DNA of 64,000 bases from Tanytarsus gracilentus (taxonomy: Eukaryota; Arthropoda; Insecta; Diptera; Chironomidae), in NCBI GenBank assembly GCA_038502055.1, contig JAXRKN010000037.1, positions 6,957,856 to 7,021,855 on the forward strand, written 5' to 3'. Positions 1 through 13,158 of the stretch are shown here, piece by piece. Made by a program: the position numbers and the translations under genes. The notes under the pieces were generated by a model. The model made no database searches. It was given only the letters and a program-made list of their open reading frames with translations, and was not told the origin of the DNA. Numbering within the stretch: position 1 is the first letter of the stretch; every line of letters starts with the position of its first letter.

Positions 1-3000
1 AGTGTGCGGTAGTTAATTAGTTTTCAACCTCATAAAAGATGTAATGAAATCACGGTTATGTGCACTGTCTGCATGTATTTATGATATTATTTGTGGGGAT
101 ATAATAAAAGTTTGCTTCCATAAAAAAAAAGAGTGAGCGAGGTAGCAATGCGAGTGCTTGTTATACGCCTGCAAATGTCGAATGGTGTGTCATAAAAGTT
201 GTATTTTAATTAAAATAATGAGAAAATGGATTTTTAATAATTAGTATGTACTCGAACTGGGTGATGATGATGGCGAACGAGTTTAACGTGGGAAAATTAT
301 TTCATGGGATTTTAAAAATCTTCTTTTTTATCGCAATTTAATTGTTGAAAAATTTGTTCGAAAATGATTAATATTTTTTTTTTTTAAAATTACGAATCTT
401 TTTTATGAGTTGATTTAATTATTTGTCATATTTTTGGAATTTGATCTTTTGGAAATTTACCAAAATTAATAACTGAAAATGTTATCAAAAATCAGAACAT
501 CAAAATTTATTTAATATTCACCTTTTTAAGTCAAATGACAACATTTTTATCAAAAACTTTTGATTTTCACTTTCACTATAATTTTCAATTATTTTCCAAA
601 AAAAAATTAGCAATTTTTCACAACCCCAAAATGTTCATGTGCACATTTTCTATTTAAAATTCCACCAACATGCATTAATGTCTGATCAAGTGGATGATAC
701 GAATGAAACTGAAGAGGGAAAAGCAGAAAGGAAAATGTATGTTGCCGCATAAATATTTTTATGCTCTCTCTGAGAGAGAGTAAATTCTTTTTTCTCTCAG
801 CTTTTTTACTCTCTCTCACGATCTCTCACTCTTCGCAACAACCCCTAAAGCCATTTCCACTTTTCCGCTGTATATTTTCATTTTATAAAACTTCTAACGA
901 GCTTTTCCTACCTCCTCGCTCTCTTAAATTAAATGAAAAATTAGAGGCGAATGGTTGAAATTGCTCGAAGGACTAATGAAGCCTACGAAGATGTGCCGGT
1001 CGGTCTTATTTATACAGCATCAAGTGGAGAGAGAAGAAGAAAGGAAGACTTCCAATAGCCTGCGGATGCACTCAGCAATGTTATCTATTCTATTTCATAT
1101 AATAATCCATCGAGCTCTCGAAAATGCTCGAAGGTGGTTGTTGGAGACCCATTTCCAAGTTATCTCTCGAATCCGTGCACATATACGAAAAGACTCTCCC
1201 TCGCTCACTCACGGATGAGAATAAAGTAGATTGACTTGAGGCATTATAGACAAGCTAAAGCTCTCTTTCTCCGCACAGAAGTTGAGAAGAAAAATCTTCT
1301 TGGATCTTCTTGACTCTTGCAGGCAAAAAGATGGATGATGATGTTGGAAGTTGATGAGATTTTGTCAATTTCCGGCATGGAACTGAATAAATATTTTCAG
1401 AGGACTTTCATTATTTCTTCTCCCTTTACAACCGTGATCGAAATTGGCAAACTTTCTTAATAAATTTCAATCTAGCCTTGAGGAGTTTTAGGAAGTATTT
1501 TTTAATTAGTTTAGATGCGTTGAAAATAAATTTTAAGGCTTTTGAATAATTTAAAATATTCATGTGCAGTAACCGCCAAACCCTTTATTAAATACACAAA
1601 AGGTGATCAAAACCCGTTAAAATGACTTTGTTAATGTTCATGTTAAACATTTTTCGTGTCTCGCATGCAAAAAAACGCTTTAAGGACTTTTCTTTGTTCA
1701 TTAGAGTGGAGAGTGCAAGGCAATATAAAAATGCACATTAATAATGATGATAATTATAATTTTTGCAGAGGCCACGAAAACAAAAAATTATTTAAATATG
1801 CACACTCACACTTGCGGCAAATCGGAATTGGTAATAATCATAATTTACGATGTACATCCACGACGTCAAGTCATTTTTACTTGAGGCAATTGACAGAGAG
1901 CACTTTAAGTACATTCTGAACAGTCCTTCGAAATAATGTCAAATTGAATGCGAGCACTTTCCGAGACTAAGAGTGATACCAAAAACCTGATAATGAATAA
2001 ATACTGAATGTACACACATCGGAGAGAGAAAGAGCATAACAAAATGTACCCCGAAGACATTTAATTTGCCCCTCGGCATCGACCGAGACTCGACTCTATA
2101 TAGACTCAGCCAGTTTCAATTCATTTTGCATCATTCATCCATCCTACATCACTTGCATAAAAATATTCCCCGAGGGCGCGAAACGAAGAGTGAGAGAGAA
2201 AAACTCTCGAACGGAAAATTGGATGTGTGTGGAGTGAGTGAGAGTGAGAGAGAGCGATGTGATGTGAAAGGTTCATGAAAAAATGCCGAAAGCACTTTTC
2301 ATGTTTTTTCATAATATTATATTGAATATATATAGCAGCTTTAGTGTGTATACGCTCACAAATTTAACCGTGGAACCTAAGTGACGAAGACGTTCGAAAA
2401 ATAATTTTAAAAATATTTTTAAATTCAAAAAATAAATTTTTTTAAAAATATTAAGAATTAAAATTTTAATGTCACATTTTACTAGTTTTTGTGGTTTCCC
2501 AAAAGCATTCGCAATTTCACATCATGATAAAACTTTTTAAAAAATTTTTCTTCCTTTATATCAACTCTAGACAGTTTTTGTTTTTGCACCCTCGCTCATC
2601 CTTTTTTTCATCATCGCATCACTAACAATTTTGATGCCACTTTTATACGGTATAGATGCACTTTGCTATTTTTATATTGAGCGAGAAAGTCTAATCATCG
2701 AGCATGAATGTGATGAAAATTTTTGATAAGCAAAAAATGGAAATTGTTGTTTTATTAAAGACTGGAAGATGTCAAAAAATTATAAAAAAAATTTTAAAAT
2801 TGAAAATTTATTGAAAATTTTTTGACTAAATTTTTTAAAATTTATAAAATATATTAAAAACATTAATTAGTTTTTATCGCATTAAAACACTTCTTTCACT
2901 AGTTCAACCTCAATCTCCGCAATATCTCGACCGTCATTAAACACTTGAGTAGTGAATGAAAATGACCAGCCACTTCCACATAATCTCTTTCTCTCTTAAC

Positions 3001-3698
3001 TGTTGCTACCTCTTGTGCACCATCCTCAATTATCGTTAATTGCACTTCTTTGCAATTATGAGAGCGTAGTTGGGTAATAAAAATAATTTTTAATCTCTTA
3101 AATGACAGCAAGAGAGCTGCATGTAATTAAGCATTGTAAAATTTACAACTAACTACCGCCCAACACAAGACACATGTTGCACTTTCACAAGCGAGCAGAG
3201 TGTACAAAAAAGCTAAATGATAATTGCCATCCTTTAGCATGTTCACATCTTCATGTTGCTACTGTGCACGTTGTACTTAAACTCACCTTTTGATGGCAGA
3301 TGTGGAATCGAGAGAGGACAACATTCGTTGCTGCTGCTGTTGTTGCTGATCCAGCTTTAAAGCCGTGGAAAATGCGAGGAAATTTATTGGATGAATTTTG
3401 AGACTTTTTATAATGCACAGCCGGAAAAGTTTTTAAACAATTTTCATAATATTTTCACAAATTTTTAAACTCCCAATGATTTTTAAATTTTCCAGTTTGC
3501 TTCAATTAATTAAAATCACTTAACGTAAAATTTCAGTAAAATTTTCTTTAAAAAATTCTCATCAGATAATTTTTCCAACTGGATCGTGTGAAAAGCTACG
3601 AGAGACTGAAAAGTTCATTGGTGTACTCGTCAGAAGATGTTAAATTTCTCTCTCACAGAGAATATTGCCGCTCTCTCTCTCACTCGCTCACATTGCCC
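1..3698. other. Non-coding AT-rich DNA with GAGA tracts
   Basis: I see no supportable gene here. Open frames are short and look like chance. The stretch contains repeated GAGAG or CTCTC tracts (for example near 770-800, 2030, 2190-2260 and 3650-3690) embedded in AT-rich DNA, and slightly GC-richer islands near 2040-2120. It could be intergenic or the intron of a large gene; the sequence does not decide. Confidence 0.6.
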
Positions 3699-3823
3699 TC
3701 CGATAACATCTCAACTCACAAAATTGTTGCGCCCGAGGCAGGCTTTATATCATGCTTTTATGTATATATACTCACAATACTCAACATTCTATCTCGAAAC
3801 ACAACCAACCGACATAAAATATT
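3699..3823. repeat. Dispersed 125-bp repeat, copy 1
   Basis: This segment recurs almost unchanged at 18276-18400 in the same orientation. I count three substitutions and no indels over 125 bp. It includes a GC-richer core (CGCCCGAGGCAGGC) followed by a run containing TATATATA. Two overlapping short frames are open through both copies, but the differences do not clearly favour coding. No terminal inverted repeats or target duplication are visible at either copy. It may be a fragment of a transposable element family or a duplicated regulatory or RNA element. Confidence 0.75.
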
Positions 3824-6800
3824 GCTGAAGCCGCGAGGCATGCCGCCAGCAACCTTTTGTAAATTACAAATGAGAATTTTTCCTTTCTTCTTTTTTTCGA
3901 GATTGTTCCTTCGAGGAACGGAACATGAAGAAGAAGAAGAATTTTCTGCGCGTAATTTTAATACATTTTTTCTCTCTTGAGCTCTCTTTGAAAAAGGGTT
4001 ATGATGATGATTATTATGGAAATTGTTAATGTGGCAACAAATTATTCACACAAAAGGTGATGAGAGAGAAGGCTAGTGTATAATTTTCTACACACACACT
4101 CTGGTCGGTCATTAGAGCAATGACTTGAGTGAGAAAAAAGTGGTAGCGATAAAAAACTAAAAGGGTTCGAGTTAGAATTGACGGTTAAATTTTAAATATT
4201 TTAAGTTAAAATTCATTTAAACGTTTTGTAACCCAATCAACTCTTAGTTTTAAGTAGCCATCGACCGTTGCCCTATGACATAAAATGAGCATTTAAAGAA
4301 ACAGAGAAAGCATAAAAGCATGAAAATTCATAATGATCTCATTCATCTCCTTTGATCATTTGCATTCTTTACACACCAGCAGTTGTTAATGCCAGTCGGT
4401 TGTTAAATTCACAGGGAGTGAAAGAAAGAGAGAGGAAAAGAGAGTGTTAAAAAGATAATTTCGAGGCAAAGAGTGGAAGCTAACAGATTAGCACAACGGC
4501 AGCAGCATCATAGCATGGCTGTAGCAACAATTTATGGGATAGCAGAAGCACAAAAAATAACAAACGAGAAATAAGAAAAAATTATGAGATGATGATGGAC
4601 AGATTGCGAGTAAAATAAAAAGAAAATGCCCAAGCTTTCATCATCATTTAGTGCATTAAACTATTTTTTGTAATAATAGCATTTAAACTTGCTTGAGTGC
4701 TTAATGAATCAAGGTTAAAGTTCGACGCAAGGCAAACTCATTTATTTTAAAAAAAGCGACTCATTTGTCATTGTCTAAATTTGTCAAAATCAAGCATCTT
4801 CATTGCAAATTCATCAACATCCAAATTGCGGGTGTTCATTCACACAAAGCGATGATGTTTAATAAAGAAGAAGAAGAAAAATATCTTTTTAAAAGTCACC
4901 TCATAAATTTCTCGACTAGGCGTCTCACAAAAGAGAGCGAAAGATTTTAAATTGAGAATATTCAGCCCCGGGCGTCACAAGCGAACGTTTTTTTATACAT
5001 TTTTTGTGAGAAATCAACAGTTCTATAAAAAGAGTCTGTTGTGAGCCTCATAATTCTCTCATCCCATGTGCGCACATAATAAAGTTGAGTTCCTTATAAC
5101 ATACAGCACAAAAGTGTACGATGAAGCTCAATAAAGGAGAGCTGTTGGCACTTCCTAAATTCCTCGCGGCACAATGATTCCAATTTTTCTTCCAAAAGAT
5201 CCTTCGCTTCCGATAGAAAGAGCAAGCGTATGAAATTATATACATTTAGATCATGTGGAGATAGAAAAAATTTACGAAGAATGAGTGAGAAGCACATCAG
5301 GCTGAAATCGAATGCTCGAGGTCATTCCTTGATAGATTTTTTGAACTTTTTACGTATGAAGTTTTTTAAAATTGAGTTCTAATTTTTAACAAAACTGAAA
5401 AGATGTAAAACATTTGATATTTTTTGACACTTGTTAAATTCTTTAAAATTTAGATGAACTTTGAATCGTGAAAATTTTGGCAAGTCCAAAACCATCAATA
5501 TGAAAAAAAAATTAACAAGTTCTTCTCCTCCAATTTTCTCAAAGCTTATTCTCGCTTTTCGCTGAGAACTGAGTACACAACAAGAAGATGAAAAAGTTAA
5601 ATTTTATTTGCAAAGCGAGTCGAAAGCATTAATTATTATCAGAGGAAATTTTTCGCAAAAAAACCCTTTTGATGTTTTTCCTTGCGAGTAAATAATATTT
5701 TTTTCTTTTAATTTATTTCTCTTCTTTTAATTACATCTCGCATTTAATCCTTTTGGTGCCTAGCGGGATTTTCTTTGAATGAATTTTGTGAAGTTTGAGT
5801 GTGTACTCTTCCCACAAAAATTCCGTTGGTAAATTCTAAAAAATTTAATGCCTGCTTTATAATGTTTGAATAAATAAAATTGAAATAACCTAGAAACATA
5901 AAGTATGGAAGAAAGACTTTTAATGCTTTAAAATAGAATTAACAGGAGCAAATATAAACAAAAAATCTCTAAATACTCTCGTAAAACTTTTCCCATCAAT
6001 CATGACTCAATGTCAATATTTTCAGTTGGTTTGAAATTGCATCAGCTAAAAATCGAGACATCGTGCACACTTCTGGACATGAACGCATCAAAACATCGTT
6101 GAGCCCCTGCTCGGTCACTAATGTTTGATGAGAAATTGCCAGCAGGATTTTCATGTTAACATTTCTCAATTTAATGCCTCTAAAAAGTTCATTGTCGGTG
6201 TGATTCTTCAAAATATCGAGAGAGAGAAAAATGAGTGATGATTTCATAGAAGAAATAAAATTTTCACATGGCAGTAAGTCACACACAACACTGCACGTTT
6301 CCCATGGAATTTTCATAGCTCGCGGACCGAACATGATACCGTCGTAGTTGTGCATATTATAAAAGTATTTCGCGATGCAGCGAGAGAAAAATTTTTCTCC
6401 ATGTCGAGAGTGAGAAAAAAGTTTTGGGAATTCGCTTTGGGATATTTTTGAATAAATAAATTTGTATGCTCATAAAAAATGCAAAAGGAATGCAAAAAAA
6501 AGTTTTTCATTCTCATCACATTTGGAACTTATGTAAGCCACTCATCCAGCCAGTCAGTCATTGCGCGATTAAAGTCACGATGTATTTTCGGTCCAATGTG
6601 AGAAGGGAGACAGTCCGTAGGCGGTTTTGATTGAGGTCGCAACCTCTTCATTCTCTCATCTTCCATATTGTTTGGTGTGTTCACGTAAAGAGCACCAAAG
6701 GCGATCGACCATAAATTCAAATGCAATTTTTTATTTTCGAGGATTTTCACACACGAAAAATATAAAATAAATCACAACTTTACAGCTTTTTGGATATCAC

Positions 6801-9274
6801 TCGAATGACTAATTGCGAATCATTTTGTAATAGTTTTGAGCTTTTTTAAAATGCTTATATAATTTACGGGCGTGTCTTGATACTCAATAAAAAAAATTTA
6901 AATTCATCCCAGATGCACATCAAAAGCAGAACCCGAAATTTTTAGTGCTTTTCAACAGAAGAGAACAAATTGATGGTCATTGAAATGGAAAGCCACAAAC
7001 TGCAGTGAATGATTATAATGCACATTCGATTGCTCTCATAATGAGTTCAATGATGTGCAAATTTGTTTGATTGTTCATTTAAAATTTCCTCTCAGTTCTC
7101 ATTAAAACATATTTCACTGCATTAAATACATATTGGATGGGAGTCTGCATGTGAGGCTTTGATTTTAATTCATACAGAAGCTAATCGATTCGAATATTAT
7201 TGGAAATCGGAGATTATTATTGCATGTAGACGCTCGTATGCATATCGTGTACATAATTTTCGCGGTGATTTATCCAGAAAATAAACAGTGATCATGTTGA
7301 ATGGCTTTGGGGATGTAAAATATGAATTTCAATTTTGAGAAATTTGAATTTTTTGCTTTACGTTAAAAAATTGATTGTAAATATTTTAGATTTTTTAAAT
7401 CGATTTAAATTTCCATTTTTACTATAAAAATCATTAAAGGTAAAAGATGACTCAGGCTTTCTCAACTCTTAATCACACTCAAGATGATCTTCTCATCATT
7501 CAAGTGAAAAATATATTTAAAATGACATGAAACAAGTCCGCTGGTCGCTCGTTCTTAAAACTTATTATTTATCCTATACGTGTCCGTTTTAAATTGTGTG
7601 TAAAAAAATCGCAACATTTTTTTTCTACATCATTAATGCGGTCATGTCTTACGAGATTCTTACTCAACAATTCTTGCTCTCTCGAAAAGTGATTGAAATA
7701 AATTGTTTTTTTTCCTTCTTGGTTGAAGAGCTCGAGAGTTGATGTTGGATGGCTTTGGGGCAGCAATTAAAAAAATATCATTTAAAAGTCGCAAAATTGT
7801 GATCACTTTTTTCTTTTCTGCTGATTACATGTGGATGATGATTGTGTGACTGGAGCTGGTTGGCGTTAATGGCTGTCAAGAAGTAGTTAAGTGATAAAAA
7901 TTGCTCTCTTTTTTTACGGTAGCAAAAACTTAATCTCTTTTATGAAAAAAAACCTAAATTGAAGTAAATTGAGAACTGCTTTCACTAAATGAACAACCCG
8001 TGATTGAATTTATGAACAGTTATAGACCAAATCTTCAAACATAAAACTACCATAGCAACGAATATAACTATAATTTTTTTCAAAATTTTTTGATCAAATG
8101 CTTAAACAAAGCATGGTGGATTAAACGTTTATATATTTAATTTGTAAATTTTTTGGCAACAAAATTAAAAATCGCACTTTCATATTTAATCAATTTTTAA
8201 GCCTTAGAGTTGTTTGATACACTAATCTACAAGTTTAATCCACCTTTAATGGCATTTTATCACACATCTTCATACAAATATAGCAGTTAATGTGATATTT
8301 GAAAAAATTCTATTTTTTCTCCTTCTCACTGTAGTAAAATTTGTATAAATGATTATTAAAATCTTATTTTTATTCTTCCCTAATTTCCATCTTAATTCTC
8401 AACACTCCAAATGTCATGTTTAGAAAAATTCATATTATTCTCATCATCATCTATATCGTTTTGAATCTATTTAGTTGAAACATTACCTTAGGCAGCTCCA
8501 ACATCATCATCGCTCTCTATTCAGCAAGCTCATAATTTTTCTTCTTCATTTTGTGATCTCCTAGAAAAAAGCAACGAAAAAAACATTCGAGATCGAAAAT
8601 CGCCGATGGGTATGAAGGCGAAAGAGGTTTTGAGACTGCTTGTGAGTTGATATAACTCTCTGTGAAGTTTAGTGAGAACTGACTTGGGCTTGCTTGAATT
8701 GTGTGTACAACACAGATAGATTGAGCCGGGATGAGCGGACTTGAAAAGATAAAAAATAAATTTAAATTGCCAGAAATTTTTTCGTTTTAAATTTTTTAGA
8801 AGAAATTTTCCAAGATCCACGAGTCTTGAAAGGATTTAGTTAAGCGTGTATATTTTGTACAAACAGCCTCTGCGCGATAAGAGTAAAAAAATATCGACGA
8901 GGGTACAACAGAGTGCGAGGGAGAGAGAAGAAATACAATTTCATTTAGCCGCGAGCCACTTTAGAAACTTCTCACGGCCTCTCAGGTCTTGACATATACG
9001 CGAACGCTTTTGCAAATGTTAACATAAAAATTAAACTTTTTAAATCCTTCAACGAAATTTAAAAATTATTTTTTAATTTTACTATTAAAAAAATTAAATT
9101 TCAGAAATACATAAAACATCATTTTTAGAAAAACCCTTCAGTATATTTCGCAAAATTACCTTCAAGGATGCGAACGTATGAACATTAAAAGTTTTCGAAA
9201 AGTTTCAACTTGATTAAAAGCACGAAAGAAATTAAACGATTTAGGCAAAATTTGACTTTTTTAATGTCAAAAGT
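3824..9274. other. Non-coding AT-rich DNA
   Basis: No gene could be supported on either strand. The longest open frame (minus strand, 5996-6355) has no recognisable domain, and its length is within chance for DNA of this composition. Scattered GAGA tracts continue, for example near 4415-4450 and 8920. A GC-richer patch at about 8860-9005 is unexplained. Confidence 0.6.
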
Positions 9275-11122
9275 AATAAGTTTCGTAAAAAAACTTACGT
9301 AAGTGTAAAAAACTTAGGCATCAGCTAGTTCCTCTGCTTGTCTACCTGACCAATCTTATTTTTGAAACTGGTGTATACCCTGAGATCTTCAAAGAAGCTA
9401 TTGTTATTCCTGTTCACAAGTCGGGAAGTAAAAAAACACTGAACAATTTCAGGCCAATCTCGCTACTTACCATCTTTAATAAAATAGTCGAAAAAATTTT
9501 ACATAAAAGGATCTCAAAGTTTCTAAATAAAAATCACCTACTGAACGTCAGGCAATATGGATTTAGGAAAGCATCGAGTACGGAAGCTGCCGCCTTTGAT
9601 GTGACCAATTACATCCAGCAAGCACTTAACAATAGAAAAAAAGTATCCGCCATATTCATTGACCTCCAGAAAGCGTTCGACTCTGTGTACCACCACATAC
9701 TCCTCGACACTCTACGCGATCTCGGCCTCAGAGGAAAGTGTCACGATCTCGTGAGAAGCTATTTATGTAACAGAACTCAAAAAGTCAAAATTGATGGAAT
9801 TCTCGGTGATGCTCGTCCAATTACTCGAGGGGTGGTACAAGGCAGTGTTCTTGGGCCTCTACTGTTTCTCACGGTTATCGACTCGTTTATGTCTATCGAG
9901 CTCGAAGGCCAAGCTGTCCTTTATGCTGATGATGCAGTCATCCTTAACACCTACGAAAGGAACGGCCAGATGGAGACGGCAATCAAAAATGATATGTGGA
10001 AAATCCTTTCATTCTTCAACTCCAGAAAGCTTACAATGAACCAGGAAAAAACTGTCTACATGGCGTTCCACTCACCATCAAAAATACACAATATACCTAA
10101 CTCGATTCTAATAACAGAAAATTTTTCTCTTTACATGACCGACGAATTCAAATACCTTGGGCTTTGGCTAGACAGCAATTTGACATTCGAGGTTCATACG
10201 AAAAAACTAGAGTCAAAAATCGCATCTGCCGTGGGAGCACTCTGGAAAGTAAGGAAATCCATACCTCAGCCCTACAAAAAGCTAATTTTCAACTGTCTAA
10301 TCATGTCAAACCTATCGTACCTCACTGGTTGCTGGGGGTCAGCCACGGATAGAGCAATAAAACAAATCCAATTAATGCAGAATAGAGGGCTTAGGAACGT
10401 TTACAACTTAGAATGGAGATCGAACAGAGTCTCAATGTACAAAAAATATGAGGTGCTACCGATAAGAGGAATTTGCGTCCAGCGCACACTGAACTTCGTC
10501 CACTCTTTAATTTACGGTTACAAAAACTCTTCACTCACTCTCCCAGCTCCCTCAACACATCGAACGGGTGTTTTTCTGCGCGCCTCAGTCTCAAAAAACA
10601 GCTATGGGGAAAAAACAATTCATCGGTTGGGTGTCAACATGTTCAATGCGTTGCCTGAAGAAATCAAGGCAGTTAAAAAACCGTCCAAATACAGCTACGA
10701 AGTCAAATCACACGTCCTCAAGTCGACATGGGTCGATAAATTTTTCACACCGTACAATAACTTCATCGAAATTTTTAAAAAGTATTCACAAAAAATCTTC
10801 ACGTAATCTACACTCGTCGCTATTCTTCTACCAACCACCATCTCCGATTACACTCGTCATGTCAACCGTCCACCATATGCCACGTGATCTTCAAGGAGCC
10901 AAAGCTCATTGATCGCGTTTAAATAATAATAATGATTTTAGAATAATATAAAAGATCGAGGTGTTTTTATGCATCGCCAGTCTTCAGGTCTGATTAAAAA
11001 TCTCTATTGAACTTTTGTCAAAAGAGTTTTTTATTAGGCTGTTGTGACCAGCGGATGCTTTTTTACCTTGCAAGTAAAGTCTCGTGCAATAAATAAATAA
11101 ATAATTCAAAAAAATAAGTTTC
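9275..11122 (+). mobile_element. 5'-truncated non-LTR retrotransposon (LINE)
   Basis: A retrotransposon fragment on the plus strand. It starts abruptly inside the reverse transcriptase coding region, has a short 3' untranslated region, and ends in an AATA-type simple repeat tail at about 11088-11104. A shared 10-mer, AATAAGTTTC, lies at 9275-9284 and 11113-11122 and is a candidate target-site duplication. Truncation at the 5' end and a simple repeat tail are what target-primed reverse transcription leaves. The coding part is clearly richer in G and C than its surroundings. The protein resembles the CR1/L2/Jockey-type branch of non-LTR elements; I cannot place the clade firmly. Confidence 0.85.
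9289..10806 (+). CDS. Non-LTR reverse transcriptase, 5'-truncated
   Basis: The frame is open from 9289 to the stop at 10804-10806, but protein similarity begins only near 9313, so the start is missing and no initiator should be assigned. Visible reverse transcriptase motifs in order are NNFRPISLL (about 9448), QYGFRK (about 9556), FIDLQKAFDSV (about 9655), GVVQGSVLGPLLF (about 9829), the catalytic YADDA (9922-9936), and FKYLGLWLD (about 10147). After these comes the usual C-terminal region of non-LTR polymerases. The endonuclease domain and any ORF1 are absent. There are no internal stops or frameshifts in about 500 codons, so the insertion is fairly young, although the copy cannot be autonomous. 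The enzyme would reverse-transcribe element RNA at a nicked genomic target. Confidence 0.9.
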   Translation, partial: KNLRKCKKLRHQLVPLLVYLTNLIFETGVYPEIFKEAIVIPVHKSGSKKTLNNFRPISLLTIFNKIVEKILHKRISKFLNKNHLLNVRQYGFRKASSTEAAAFDVTNYIQQALNNRKKVSAIFIDLQKAFDSVYHHILLDTLRDLGLRGKCHDLVRSYLCNRTQKVKIDGILGDARPITRGVVQGSVLGPLLFLTVIDSFMSIELEGQAVLYADDAVILNTYERNGQMETAIKNDMWKILSFFNSRKLTMNQEKTVYMAFHSPSKIHNIPNSILITENFSLYMTDEFKYLGLWLDSNLTFEVHTKKLESKIASAVGALWKVRKSIPQPYKKLIFNCLIMSNLSYLTGCWGSATDRAIKQIQLMQNRGLRNVYNLEWRSNRVSMYKKYEVLPIRGICVQRTLNFVHSLIYGYKNSSLTLPAPSTHRTGVFLRASVSKNSYGEKTIHRLGVNMFNALPEEIKAVKKPSKYSYEVKSHVLKSTWVDKFFTPYNNFIEIFKKYSQKIFT

Positions 11123-13158
11123 AAGATTCGAAGCTTTTATAATTTATTCTTGAGCCTCCAGGTGGTTGAAAGAGTTTTGGAAGGTTCGGGATAAATTTAG
11201 TTTGTTCTTTAAAGGTGAAAAAATAATTTTTACAATTTTCTTCGAATTGATTTATTTTTAATTTAACTTTTTTTGGATTAAAATGTTTATCAATTTTCTT
11301 CACTGTCTCGATATGACTTTCGAAAAGATTATGACTCTTTTACTTTTTATTCACATCGCAATCAATCTCAATGTACATCCGAATTTTTTTGAGCTTTTTA
11401 ATGAACTTCGCCTGGCAAAAAGCAAATTTTAACTTTACAATTTTATAAAGCGACTTCTTCGTGAAAGAAAAGCAAAATATCTGAACACATAAATTTCTTT
11501 TTGTAACGAACGAAATATTTACTAACTCGGGGCAATTGACTGAAGCTTTATGGCTTATACTTTTTTTTCTCTCGCTTTTTCAGAGTAAAAAGAAGATGAC
11601 GAGCGACTCAAATTCTTATTAAGAAGAGTTTTTCCTTCGAACAACTTTGTTTGTGTTTGTATAATAATGTAGAGCGCGCAAAAAAGGATTGCCTTAGCAT
11701 TCAAAATCCTCCTCCACCGCATCGAAAGCGCTATAGCTCATTATGGTGCATGGCAACACTCACTCAATGCCTGAGCTGTATACTTTACGTATATATAAAA
11801 GTCATAAAATAGTCGCGATTTGGCCCGAGGCATTTGATACGACACCCACGTCGCTCTCGTTATAGAAAAAATTCTGTGAAATATGAATTTTTTTATTATT
11901 CACTCTCTATACATCCATTTCATCTAGATGTGTGTATATACGTAATAATACATTCGGGAGAGAGCAAAAACGCTCACTTGGGGAAAGGAAAAAGATTTAT
12001 TGGAATGAAGTTGGCTCTAAAAATTTAACGGTAATAATTATTTTAAAAATAATTTTTGTGCTTGCTTTGATTTTTGGGTACCTAATTTTTGAAATTTAAA
12101 ATTGAGAAAAAAATGTGAACACCTGGAAAAAATTAATGTTTTCTTTGTGTTTTCTGTAATTATTATTTTTAAAGATTTTAAAAAAATTTTCAAATTTTAA
12201 CTAAAAATTCGTGCTGACTTCTGATATTTTAAAATATATATATGCTAAAAGACAAAGCGAAATATATTTTTATACGTGAAATATCAACGAGGTTTTTATT
12301 AACATCACAATGACATAAATCTAATCAAAAAAGCTTCATCGTATTTTTTTGAAAGCTTTTAGCTGGTAATTGAACTTTTATTTAATTTCATATTTTTTGC
12401 TTTTAATTTTTCGTCCAATTCATGAAATTGTATATTTCCTTGTCAATGTTATTCACATGACGAATTAAAATTCAAAATGGAGCAAAATTAGAGTTAAAAT
12501 TAGTGCTGAAGGCTGTTTGTAAAAACGAGAATTTAATCTTCATGTTTTAATTGCTAATTTGAACTGTGTATGTGTGGCTGAAAAATAATTTCCGCCGCAT
12601 CAATTTGTCAGAAAATGCATCTAAATGCAAATTCACTCGAAAAAGCCTCCAAAACATTTCAGATGAAATACAAAATTCAACATTCAGTTATTCAGTTGAT
12701 AAATGCCCGCGAGGTATTTTATGAGTTCATATAAAAATATTTTTTAACAAAATGATGTAGTGCTCAAATGACATTATGCCATTTGTCAAAAGCGAATACA
12801 TTCAGAGAAATTCACACAGGAAACTTTTTAATATGTGCCATGTTTTACAATAAAAAATTAGTTTTGAAAATTTAAAGCTCAAAGTTTTTGACATTTGAAA
12901 AATTAAATAAAATTATTAAAGTGTCAAGTGTTCAACATAAAAGCTCACTCCAAAACTCATAACTCACGAAAAGGCGACAAACGGAATGAAAACACGAGAA
13001 AAACTCGTCATATTGTCAATCGAGGGAAGGAGTGATTTTTTTTGTGAAGAATGAACGAGAGAGAAAATTTTTTAATTTCAATTTTGTTGATATTCGCTAG
13101 CGGGGAATTTGTTGGATCTACATTTTAATTTTATTCCGAAAAAAAGCCGAGAAACGAG
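11123..13158. other. Non-coding AT-rich DNA
   Basis: No gene seen. A GC-richer island at about 11660-11860 contains a TATA-like run (GTATATATAAAAG near 11790) followed by CCCGAGGCA, reminiscent of the GC core in the dispersed 125-bp repeat, but no convincing coding frame follows. Confidence 0.55.

Noticed and set aside
3588..3980. 130-codon open frame on the plus strand overlapping the dispersed repeat
   Set aside because: Only the 125-bp repeat part is shared with the second copy, where the flanking residues differ completely. Two frames are open at once, so openness is not evidence of coding.
4155..4180. tRNA B-box-like GGGTTCGAGTTAG
   Set aside because: It lacks the terminal CC of the B box, and no acceptor stem or A box is present around it.
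5996..6355. 119-codon open frame on the minus strand
   Set aside because: No recognisable domain, no signal peptide or splice context, and about one frame of this length is expected by chance in this much AT-rich sequence.
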